NCBI GenBank assembly: GCA_022708385.1
Contig: JAKIYU010000167.1
Location: forward strand, 1 to 5,988
Length of the DNA stretch: 5,988 nt
From: Bacteroidota bacterium
Lineage (GTDB): Bacteria; Bacteroidota; Bacteroidia; Bacteroidales; PXBB01
Direction: 5' to 3'
The position numbers and the translations under genes were made by a program. The notes beneath the pieces were generated by a model, which was not told the DNA's origin, did not search any database, and worked only from the letters and a program-made list of their open reading frames with translations. Numbering within the stretch: position 1 is the stretch's first letter; every line of letters starts with the position of its first letter. Positions 1 through 5,874 of the stretch are shown in pieces.

Positions 1-2064
1 GCCGACACCTATTACTTCAGCCTGTGCTGGTCGCCCGACAGCCGTAAAATAGCCTGGAGCGACAAAAAGCTGCGCCTGCGTTATGTAGATGTTACAAGCA
101 AGGCTGTAAGCCTGGTAGCCCAAAGCCAGGTTTGGGAATACAGAGATTTTGAATGGAGCCCCGACAGCCGCTGGATTACTTACACCAATCCTGAAAAAAA
201 CGGCATGTCGGTAATAAAACTTTATAACACGGAAACAAAAGCCACCTTTGATGTAAGCGACAGTTGGTATAAATCATACAACCCTGTGTTCAGCCGTTGC
301 GGCAAATACCTATTCTTTGTTTCCGACAGGGATTTTAACCCTATCTACAGCCGAACTGAATGGAATCATGCCTACGACAGAATGTCGAAAATTTACTTTT
401 TAACACTTTCTCAAGAAACCGCTAATCCATTATCACCTAAAAATAACGAAGTAAAAGTTAAAGAAGAAAACAAAGACAAAGCAGAAGAAAAGTCTGATTC
501 TAAGAAAGAAAAAGCAGAAGAACCTGATAAGAAAGAAATTACAAAAATTGATACAACCCGCATGGCTTCGCGCATACTTTGTCTGCCGGTTGATGTAGCC
601 GATTATTACTCTTTGACAGCCTGGGGCGACAGGGTCTATTACATGAAAAGCGACAACAAAGGCAAGTCGCTGATGATGTACGACCTTAAAGAGCGTAAAG
701 AATGCGATATAATTGATTGTAATAACTATATCATCAGTCGGGACAAAAAGAAAATGCTTATCATGAAGGAACAGAATTATTATATCATTAACACACCTTC
801 CAGCAATGCTAAAACAGATAAAACAGTCAATAAATCGGACATGAAAGTTTGGCTAAACCAAAAAGAAGAGTGGACACAGATATTTTATGAGAGCTGGCGC
901 CAGATGCGCGATTTCTTTTATGTTGAGAATATGCACGGTGTAAACTGGGAAGCTATAAAGACTAAATATGAAGTTTTTCTCCCATATATTGGCCACAGGC
1001 ATGACCTGAATTATATTATCGGGGAGATGATAGGTGAGCTTAATGTGGGGCACGCCTATGTTAACGGTGGGGATATGCCTGTTGTAAAGAAAATACCTTT
1101 AGGATTGCTGGGCGCTGAAATAAGTAAAGATGCTTCGGGTTATTTTCGTATTGATAAAGTTCTCGAAGGTGCATCATGGTCAGATAATCTCCGCTCGCCA
1201 TTAACAGAACCGGGTATTGATATAATTAAAGGTAATTTCATCATTTCTATTGACGGTATTGATCTTAAAACCTCTGACAATTTGTATAAACATTTAATTA
1301 ACAAAGCCGGAAAAGTAGTTGAAATTTCAGTTAATTCAAAACCCGAAATCAACGGTAGTAAAAAGTACATCATCAGGCCTATAGAAGATGAGTCTGAGCT
1401 TTACTATTACAATTGGGTTCAAAGCAACATTGAAAAAGTAAATAAGGCTACAGGCGGCGAAGTGGGATATATTCACATACCCGACATGGGTGTAAAAGGG
1501 TTGAATGAGTTTGTGAAATATTTTTATCCCCAACTTGACAAAAAAGCCCTTATTATAGACGACAGGGGTAATGGCGGTGGCAATGTATCGCCGATGATAC
1601 TAGAGCGTTTGTTGCGCAAAGTACAGCGGGCCAATATGGCGCGCAATGTCACCGTACCCTCTCAGACACCACGCCAGATGATAAACGGGCCTATAGTGAT
1701 GCTTATTAACCAGTATTCTGCTTCTGATGGGGACTTGTTTCCCTATGGTTTTAAAAAGTACAAGATGGGGCCTGTGATAGGTGTACGCTCGTGGGGCGGT
1801 GTGGTTGGTATCAGGGGCTCTCTTCCCTTTGTTGACGGGGCTGTGCTTAACAAACCCGAGTTTGCTTCGTACGATGCCGAAACTGGTGAATGGATAATAG
1901 AAGGGACAGGCGTTGAACCAGACATTTATGTAGATAACGACCCCTACGAAGAATATAACGGGAGAGACGCCCAATTAGAAAGGGCTATAGAAGAGGTGCT
2001 TAAAGCCATGAAAGATTATAAGCCTATTGCGCCGGTGCCTGAGGGACCAGATAAGAGCAGGTAA
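1..2064 (+). CDS. Tricorn-type S41 family peptidase, C-terminal 688 residues (5' end outside the window)
   Basis: The frame is open from base 1, so the ATG at 205 is internal and the gene starts upstream. Residues are numbered from base 1. Residues 1-210 look like beta-propeller blades, with repeated WSPDSR motifs (residues 10-15 and 50-55). A low-complexity Lys/Glu linker follows at about 151-180. A tricorn C1-like segment starts near W291, a PDZ domain lies at about 365-455 and the S41 catalytic core at about 484-643. The likely catalytic Ser is residue 575 (SASDGD, codon 1723-1725). The likely His is 351 (NVGHAY), and a candidate Glu is 634 (EGTGVEPD). Tricorn proteases usually have a Ser before that His; here it is Gly. 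Full-length homologues have about 1070 residues, so roughly 350-400 are missing. The family degrades peptides; in Bacteroidota many members are exported, but the N-terminus is not visible here. It ends 3 bp from the convergent caspase-like gene. Confidence 0.9.
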   Translation, partial: ADTYYFSLCWSPDSRKIAWSDKKLRLRYVDVTSKAVSLVAQSQVWEYRDFEWSPDSRWITYTNPEKNGMSVIKLYNTETKATFDVSDSWYKSYNPVFSRCGKYLFFVSDRDFNPIYSRTEWNHAYDRMSKIYFLTLSQETANPLSPKNNEVKVKEENKDKAEEKSDSKKEKAEEPDKKEITKIDTTRMASRILCLPVDVADYYSLTAWGDRVYYMKSDNKGKSLMMYDLKERKECDIIDCNNYIISRDKKKMLIMKEQNYYIINTPSSNAKTDKTVNKSDMKVWLNQKEEWTQIFYESWRQMRDFFYVENMHGVNWEAIKTKYEVFLPYIGHRHDLNYIIGEMIGELNVGHAYVNGGDMPVVKKIPLGLLGAEISKDASGYFRIDKVLEGASWSDNLRSPLTEPGIDIIKGNFIISIDGIDLKTSDNLYKHLINKAGKVVEISVNSKPEINGSKKYIIRPIEDESELYYYNWVQSNIEKVNKATGGEVGYIHIPDMGVKGLNEFVKYFYPQLDKKALIIDDRGNGGGNVSPMILERLLRKVQRANMARNVTVPSQTPRQMINGPIVMLINQYSASDGDLFPYGFKKYKMGPVIGVRSWGGVVGIRGSLPFVDGAVLNKPEFASYDAETGEWIIEGTGVEPDIYVDNDPYEEYNGRDAQLERAIEEVLKAMKDYKPIAPVPEGPDKSR

Positions 2065-2067
2065 CTA

Positions 2068-3756
2068 TTACTTTATTTTCCAGTTACTCCACGAATTTTC
2101 TATCTGTGGCGATACCAAAACCTCGGGGTTTTGCGGTTTACCTATTAAAGAAGTTTCTTTAGAAACAGAGGCTTTTATATAGTTGTTTAGTTCATTATAA
2201 GTTACATCGCCCTTTGTTTCCTGAAGTTTCTTAAGTAAATAATAAGTAAAGAATCCATGTTTTTGTTCACGATATACACCCGATGATTCTTCACCTGAAC
2301 TAGATGTAAAAACTATCAGATTGCCTTTTATTTGTTCTTTTTTGGGATTTATTTTGACAGTTTTTTGTGCTATAAGCGCTTGATTTCTTGCCCCCCCACT
2401 GAAACAGGCATCGAGGAAAACAGTAACTTTCTGACTCGGGTACTCAGTAAGTTTACTGTAAACATCGGCAATTTTTAGTCCTTGTGTAATATTGCTTCCG
2501 CTTACATCAACCGGTATTAAGTATGATTCTTTTGTTTGTTCATCGGGCAGACCATGACCAGAATAATAAAAAATAAGCTCAGCTTTGCCGTTTTCAACTT
2601 TTGCAAGGTTATTCAACCATGCCAGTCCCTGACTCATTTGCGAAGAAGTAGCATTGGATAACAATTTTACTTGTTTTTCGGGAATGCCCATAGTTTTAAC
2701 ACAATATTCTTTAAAAATTCTGGCATCGTTTTCGGCATAATCCACATTTATTTCAGTACTTAATCCTTTCTGCCACGAGCTGTAATCTTCGTTGCCAATA
2801 ATTAAAGCGTAGCGGTTGGTATAACTCAGGTTATTTAATGGAATGTTTTTATCCACATCACTACTCAACGAACCAATCTGAATGTTAATATTATTTTGTT
2901 TATTCTCGGCCAGAACTTCAATTTTAGTTGATGACATACTCTCATTTAGGGATAGACTAATATCCTTATCTTTAGCATATTTATTATATTTTTCACTCAC
3001 TTTTATTTTTATTGGTATGCTTGTACCCACAAATTTATCGTTTACAATAAGATTATATACGATACTTTTCTTCTCTCCTGCCTGTAAACCTGAATAATCG
3101 AGAGTTTCATTACCAGTAAGGCAAAAAACGCCTTCGGGCAGCGACAAAGTTACCTTTACATTATCGGCATAACCCTGTTTGGTATTTTGCACCAAAATCT
3201 GAAGGTCGAAAGGGATTTTTTTGGCAAGCACACCCGACTGGTTGCTTGTAATGGTATAATCTACTACTTCCACCAGTGGTGAAACGAAACTGCGTGTAGA
3301 TACTTCCAACTGATACGCATCAGTACCGAAACCGTTTGGTTCGTCAACTTTCAGAGTAAATACAACTTTACCATCTGTTGTGTTCATGTTGGCAGTTACA
3401 GGAATTTCAACTTTGCTTTTCTGCCCTACATTTAGGGTTTGTAAGGAACTAGTGCTTTTATAAGTAAGACCTTGTGTAGATCCGGATGCTGAAAGAGCCA
3501 GCTCTAAGCCAAAACCATCGCCCATGCCATTGTTTTCGAGTTGAAAGATTATTTTACAATCTTCACCGGCATCTATGGCTTTATTGTTATTGGCATCGGT
3601 AAAAATAAGGCTGCCGTTTGTAATGGTTAAAATTGGCGGTTTTACTTCTTTAGTAATATTATAACTCTTCGAACTGCTTATGCCTTCAACAGTTTGCTGG
3701 GCATATAAACCAGTGAAGATACAAATAAGGGTTAAAGATAAAATAAGTCTTTCCAT
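2068..3756 (-). CDS. Secreted caspase-fold (peptidase C14-like) protein with N-terminal Ig-like domains
   Basis: This 562-residue protein begins at the ATG at 3754-3756. A GTG one codon upstream is also open, but the ATG is preferred. Residues 1-19 form a signal peptide (MERLILSLTLICIFTGLYA, then QQ). Residues about 38-140 and 155-280 look like CARDB/Ig-like beta-sandwich domains. The first carries a loop, DANNNKAIDAGED, that resembles a calcium-binding loop. The caspase fold starts near residue 316 (YALIIGNEDY). The catalytic dyad is visible: His401 in YYSGHG (codon 2554-2556) and Cys451 in DACFSGG (codon 2404-2406), with the usual spacing. Such proteins cleave after specific residues in metacaspases and related families, but the substrate here is unknown. 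The protein is probably periplasmic or extracellular. It is convergent with the S41 protease gene and has its own promoter-like box, so it need not belong to the DGR operon. A coding-strand run of seven G lies just past the Cys codon. Confidence 0.88.
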   Translation of the reverse strand: MERLILSLTLICIFTGLYAQQTVEGISSSKSYNITKEVKPPILTITNGSLIFTDANNNKAIDAGEDCKIIFQLENNGMGDGFGLELALSASGSTQGLTYKSTSSLQTLNVGQKSKVEIPVTANMNTTDGKVVFTLKVDEPNGFGTDAYQLEVSTRSFVSPLVEVVDYTITSNQSGVLAKKIPFDLQILVQNTKQGYADNVKVTLSLPEGVFCLTGNETLDYSGLQAGEKKSIVYNLIVNDKFVGTSIPIKIKVSEKYNKYAKDKDISLSLNESMSSTKIEVLAENKQNNINIQIGSLSSDVDKNIPLNNLSYTNRYALIIGNEDYSSWQKGLSTEINVDYAENDARIFKEYCVKTMGIPEKQVKLLSNATSSQMSQGLAWLNNLAKVENGKAELIFYYSGHGLPDEQTKESYLIPVDVSGSNITQGLKIADVYSKLTEYPSQKVTVFLDACFSGGARNQALIAQKTVKINPKKEQIKGNLIVFTSSSGEESSGVYREQKHGFFTYYLLKKLQETKGDVTYNELNNYIKASVSKETSLIGKPQNPEVLVSPQIENSWSNWKIK

Positions 3757-3772
3757 CACTACTTTTTTTTTA

Positions 3773-3780
3773 CAAATATA
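3773..3780 (-). promoter_or_regulatory. Bacteroidota-type -7 box for the caspase-like gene
   Basis: On the minus strand this reads TATATTTG, a perfect match to the Bacteroidota -7 consensus TAnnTTTG. It ends 17 bp before the ATG at 3756 in a very AT-rich stretch. No convincing -33 TTTG box is seen at the expected distance. The short leader has no Shine-Dalgarno sequence, as is common in this phylum. Confidence 0.55.
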
Positions 3781-3831
3781 TGATTTTTTTATAAAAAAGA
3801 AATTTGAAAATTGTTTTTAATTGTGTAAAAA

Positions 3832-3849
3832 GGCTGTCTCAAAAGTTTG
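3832..3849. other. Motif resembling an insertion-sequence end
   Basis: The sequence GGCTGTCTCAAAAGTTTG resembles the terminal inverted repeats of several Bacteroidota insertion sequences, judged from memory. No inverted partner and no transposase were found in the window, so at most this is a remnant end. The surrounding 3757-3897 stretch is AT-rich and holds no gene. Confidence 0.2.
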
Positions 3850-3897
3850 CAAAAAAATGTTTTTATTGAATTTTGTTATTTGGCCACCGTGACCCCC

Positions 3898-3917
3898 AGG
3901 CCCCCTGTAGGGGGCTT
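3898..3917. repeat. GC-rich hairpin between the DGR and the caspase-like gene
   Basis: AGGCCCCC and GGGGGCTT pair over 8 bp, including one G-T wobble, around a TGTA loop. The hairpin lies downstream of the TR on the DGR strand and could end the DGR transcript. However, no T-run follows on either strand, so it is not a standard intrinsic terminator. Short CCCCCT/AGGGGG hairpins are common as intergenic repeats in Bacteroidota, and that is the simpler reading. Confidence 0.5.
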
Positions 3918-3935
3918 CCCAACGCATAATATCAG

Positions 3936-4042
3936 GAACAGGGCAGCTATCTGTTCAGTAGCGGCTATACGGTTATGCCTGTAAAAAAAATGCACAGAAC
4001 CTTCGAAACAGCTATCCGGCATGCCCTACCGGCACTGTGCAT
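3936..4042 (-). other. Structured non-coding region downstream of the template repeat
   Basis: No gene is seen between the caspase gene promoter and the TR. Two inverted repeats stand out: GAACAG/CTGTTC (3936-3941 and 3951-3956, 9-nt loop) and ATGCACAG/CTGTGCAT (3990-3997 and 4035-4042). The second encloses further palindromes, TTCGAA and GGCATGCC. The 11-mer AGCTATCCGGC occurs at 4010-4020 and again at 4112-4122. In studied DGRs the RNA flanking the TR is needed for priming and for reverse transcriptase binding, so this could be the 3' part of the TR RNA. That role is inference from position and pairing. Confidence 0.35.
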
Positions 4043-4117
4043 TAAGGCAGTAACACACTGTTCAATTTATCCTATACAAAACAGGAAAGGTACAATAATC
4101 TGTTCGATGGAAGCTAT

Positions 4118-4140
4118 CCGGCTTTCCCTTGAGCTAAAAG
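4118..4140. repeat. 23-bp inverted repeat, TR-side arm
   Basis: This is a perfect reverse complement of 5827-5849. It spans the last 7 nt of the TR (CTAAAAG on the plus strand) and the 16 nt beyond it. The two arms bracket the HRDC and reverse transcriptase genes. It shows that sequence homology to the target locus continues past the TR end, but inverted. Confidence 0.85.
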
Positions 4141-4254
4141 ACAACCGCGAGGCGGAAGCCGAGGTTATTGTTACGGTTGTCGGGGCTATTGTTGTTCCGA
4201 TTGGCCGAGCGGCAGTTCCTGGCGTTGTTGTTCCAACTGCCGCCGCGATTCACG
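4134..4254 (-). repeat. DGR template repeat (TR)
   Basis: This aligns without gaps to 5868-5988 with 13 mismatches in 121 nt. Read on the minus strand, 10 of the 13 are adenine in this copy and T or G in the other, which is the signature of adenine-directed mutagenesis and identifies this copy as the template. It contains 30 adenines before the final TAG, mostly in AAC or AAT codons. Virtual translation gives VNRGGSWNNNARNCRSANR, then NNNSPDNRNNNLGFRLAVVF and a stop. The 5' boundary is unknown because the matching VR runs off the window; the TR could extend to about 4270. It starts almost directly after the reverse transcriptase stop (4284-4286) and is in the same frame. A GC-rich tract at the 3' end (about 4141-4165) is the likely counterpart of the homing-initiation site. 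Confidence 0.95.
4140..4181 (-). repeat. Inverted repeat inside the 3' part of the TR
   Basis: GACAACCG (4140-4147) and CGGTTGTC (4174-4181) form a perfect 8-bp stem with a 26-nt loop. The same stem is intact in the VR at 5874-5881 and 5908-5915. Its positions include adenine sites that are unmutated in the VR. It may be a chance result of the codons used, or an RNA fold at the priming end. Confidence 0.5.
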
Positions 4255-4283
4255 CGATTCGAGCCCTTGATTATCGACCTATT

Positions 4284-5282
4284 TCAATATTCACCTAATT
4301 GACAAAGAACGTTTTCCCTGAATCGCTTTGAATATGCTTTTTCAGCGAAAGCATTTAATGCTGTAACTCTCTGCTGATAAGCTAACTGCGATATTTCTGA
4401 ATCATGCAATTCTCTTGTTACTTGTTTCATTTTTCTGCTATATCTTGTTTTGCTGCGCGACGAAAGCAAAATCCTTTTGGGATATAAACGAAACCCCAAA
4501 AAAGTCAAACCATGTTTTGATTTATTAATGAATTTCGTTTTCAACTCCAATTTCAATTTACCTTCTAAAAATTCATTTGCTCGTTTTTCAATTTCTTGCA
4601 ATTCAGTAAGGCTATTATGCCAAACAACCATATCATCCATATAACGCACATAAGCTTTAACATTGAGAACTTCTTTAACAAAATGGTCGAATACCGACAA
4701 ATAATGATTGGCAAAATACTGGCTTGTGAGATTGCCAATGGGTAAACCTCTGTTTTTTTCGACTTCGTAAGAATCAATTATTTGCAAAAAAATTTGAAGC
4801 AGTTTATCGTCTTTAAATTGCATTGTTAAAAGGTTCATGAGTTTTAAATGACAAATACTATCAAAGTACTTACGTACATCCATCTTCAGATAATAGGGGT
4901 TACTTGCGTGATAATGTCTTGCTTTTTCTACTGCTTTAAAAGTGCCTTTGTCAATGCGTGTGGCATAACTGTCGTATATCTGAAATTTTTCAAAATACGG
5001 GTGGCAAATATTCATAAGAGCATGATGCAAAACTCTTTGAGAAAAAGGAGCTGCACAAATTACACGTTTTTTGGGATCGTAAATGGTAAAATAATGGTAA
5101 TTGCCAACAGCCACCTGAGCACTTAATATTTTACTTTGTAAATCTGACAAATTACTTTTTAGGCTACGGGCAAACTCCCATACTTCGTTATTTGCTTCTT
5201 TCCCCTTTTTAGCTTTGTAAAAAGCAAGCAAAAGGTTCTCATTACTGGCTATTTGCGGTATCAGGTTGCCTGTCCGTTTCAT
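4284..5282 (-). CDS. Diversity-generating retroelement reverse transcriptase
   Basis: This 332-residue reverse transcriptase has the core palm motifs. D135 lies in YLKMDVRKYFD and YMDD is at 214-217. The motif-4 segment LPIGNLTSQYFANHYLS has SQ at 187-188, typical of DGR enzymes and different from the QG of group II intron and retroviral enzymes. The post-YMDD segment TFLGFRLYPKRILLS is also typical. It copies TR RNA into cDNA with errors at adenines. The ATG at 5280-5282 (MKRTGNL) was chosen because family members start near this point and it gives normal length. An ATG at 5385-5387 is in frame, but it would overlap the HRDC gene by 146 bp and add 35 residues that look like out-of-frame HRDC sequence. 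With the chosen start the overlap is 41 bp, suggesting translational coupling. The gene ends LGEY, TGA, followed directly by the TR. Confidence 0.95.
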   Translation of the reverse strand: MKRTGNLIPQIASNENLLLAFYKAKKGKEANNEVWEFARSLKSNLSDLQSKILSAQVAVGNYHYFTIYDPKKRVICAAPFSQRVLHHALMNICHPYFEKFQIYDSYATRIDKGTFKAVEKARHYHASNPYYLKMDVRKYFDSICHLKLMNLLTMQFKDDKLLQIFLQIIDSYEVEKNRGLPIGNLTSQYFANHYLSVFDHFVKEVLNVKAYVRYMDDMVVWHNSLTELQEIEKRANEFLEGKLKLELKTKFINKSKHGLTFLGFRLYPKRILLSSRSKTRYSRKMKQVTRELHDSEISQLAYQQRVTALNAFAEKAYSKRFRENVLCQLGEY

Positions 5283-5724
5283 TTGAAAGAAGGTTATATT
5301 TTTCGATAAGTCTGACACCGTATTTTTCGAGCTTGGCTTGCCCAATGCCGGGTATTGTGCGAAGTTTAGAGGGTGATAATTCGTCAAGTTTTGATATTTC
5401 GGCTAATTCGGCATCAGTAAAAACCACAAAAGCAGAAACACTATCGGTAGCGGCCATTTCCTTTCTTATTTGACGCAAGCGCGAAAACTTTGCAAATGTT
5501 TCAGCATCAAGCTCTTTCATGTAATCAATTTTCCCCTTTGGCGCTTTTTCGGCAATGGTTTGATTTAAGAATGTAACACATATACACCAATAGGTGCCTG
5601 ATGCATTTTGAATTAATTGCTTTTCAACTTCAACAATTTTATGAACTCTTAAAAAAGTATTCAATTCATCGTTGAAATCGCTTATAGATAAAATTGGTAT
5701 GGTAAAAAATTTTAATTGCATCAT
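5242..5724 (-). CDS. HRDC-domain DGR accessory protein
   Basis: This 160-residue protein begins MMQLKFFTIP; the second ATG (5719-5721) is equally possible. Residues 1-55 form a small N-terminal domain with alternating hydrophobic strands, of a type that I recall beside DGR reverse transcriptases. An HRDC domain covers about 77-145, with SRLRQIRKEMA, VFTDAELAEI and IPGIGQAKLEKYG (124-136) as landmarks. HRDC domains bind nucleic acid in RecQ helicases and RNase D; here there is no helicase or nuclease domain. HRDC proteins are known accessory genes in some DGRs, where they may stand in for Avd in binding the RT or the TR RNA. The gene lies between the target gene and the reverse transcriptase on the same strand and overlaps the RT start by 41 bp, so co-expression is likely. 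The exact biochemical role is inference. Confidence 0.88.
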   Translation of the reverse strand: MMQLKFFTIPILSISDFNDELNTFLRVHKIVEVEKQLIQNASGTYWCICVTFLNQTIAEKAPKGKIDYMKELDAETFAKFSRLRQIRKEMAATDSVSAFVVFTDAELAEISKLDELSPSKLRTIPGIGQAKLEKYGVRLIEKYNLLSNETDRQPDTANSQ

Positions 5725-5742
5725 TTATTTTTTTAAAAAAAC

Positions 5743-5761
5743 TTAAGCTCGTGTGCCTTAA
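5743..5761 (-). terminator. Weak terminator-like hairpin upstream of the HRDC gene
   Basis: On the minus strand TTAAG, a 9-nt loop and CTTAA are followed by G and seven T. The stem is only 5 bp and AT-rich. It could partly end the target gene transcript before the HRDC gene. It is too weak to call firmly, and read-through would supply the HRDC and RT mRNA. Confidence 0.25.
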
Positions 5762-5817
5762 AAAAATCTCGTTACGCTGCACTCCGTGCTTGCTTCACTT
5801 CAATTTTTCTCAGGCAC
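5753..5817. repeat. Imperfect inverted repeat in the spacer between target and HRDC genes
   Basis: GTGCCT (5753-5758) pairs with AGGCAC (5812-5817), and the adjoining A-run pairs with a T-run (5803-5808) after a few mismatches. Inside lies a small hairpin, GCAC TCC GTGC (5779-5789). The structure is about 50 bp downstream of the VR stop. DGR homing in Bordetella phage depends on a hairpin just after the VR, so this is one of two candidates for that role. The spacer 5725-5867 holds no gene. Confidence 0.4.
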
Positions 5818-5826
5818 CCTCGCCCT

Positions 5827-5849
5827 CTTTTAGCTCAAGGGAAAGCCGG
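5827..5849. repeat. 23-bp inverted repeat, VR-side arm
   Basis: This is a perfect reverse complement of 4118-4140. It begins with CTTTTAG (5827-5833), which also pairs with CTAAAAG (5868-5874) at the end of the VR. Confidence 0.85.
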
Positions 5850-5874
5850 AAAAGCTAACCAAACGAACTAAAAG
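5827..5874 (-). repeat. Stem-loop abutting the VR end (7-bp arms, 34-nt loop)
   Basis: CTTTTAG (5827-5833) and CTAAAAG (5868-5874) are perfect 7-bp inverted arms; the right arm includes the target gene stop codon. The 34 nt between them, read in the opposite direction, match the TR flank for 17 nt from the arm. A stem-loop here could act as the target-site hairpin known from studied DGRs, or mark a small inversion. Confidence 0.6.

Noticed and set aside
205..207. ATG at 205 as the start of the S41 protease
   Set aside because: The frame is open back to base 1 and encodes propeller motifs (WSPDSR) upstream, so this Met is internal.
2040..2100. Bidirectional terminator between the convergent genes
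   Set aside because: The genes are 3 bp apart and no stem with a T-run is visible around the junction.
3832..3917. A complete insertion sequence or MITE in the spacer
   Set aside because: Only one IS-end-like motif is seen, with no inverted partner, target duplication or transposase in the window.
3975..4298. A 107-codon open frame on the plus strand across the TR
   Set aside because: It is the antisense of the TR; its Val/Ala-rich run comes from reading AAC/AAT codons backwards. It has no family resemblance and overlaps the RT end.
5283..5387. Extended RT start at the ATG at 5385-5387
   Set aside because: The extra 35 residues lie over the HRDC domain coding sequence in another frame and do not resemble a DGR RT N-terminus; the ATG at 5282 gives a normal start.
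4118..5849. The 23-bp inverted repeats as ends of a transposon carrying HRDC and RT
   Set aside because: One arm overlaps the TR end and the other the VR-adjacent stem, and there is no transposase. A link to TR/VR flank homology explains them better.
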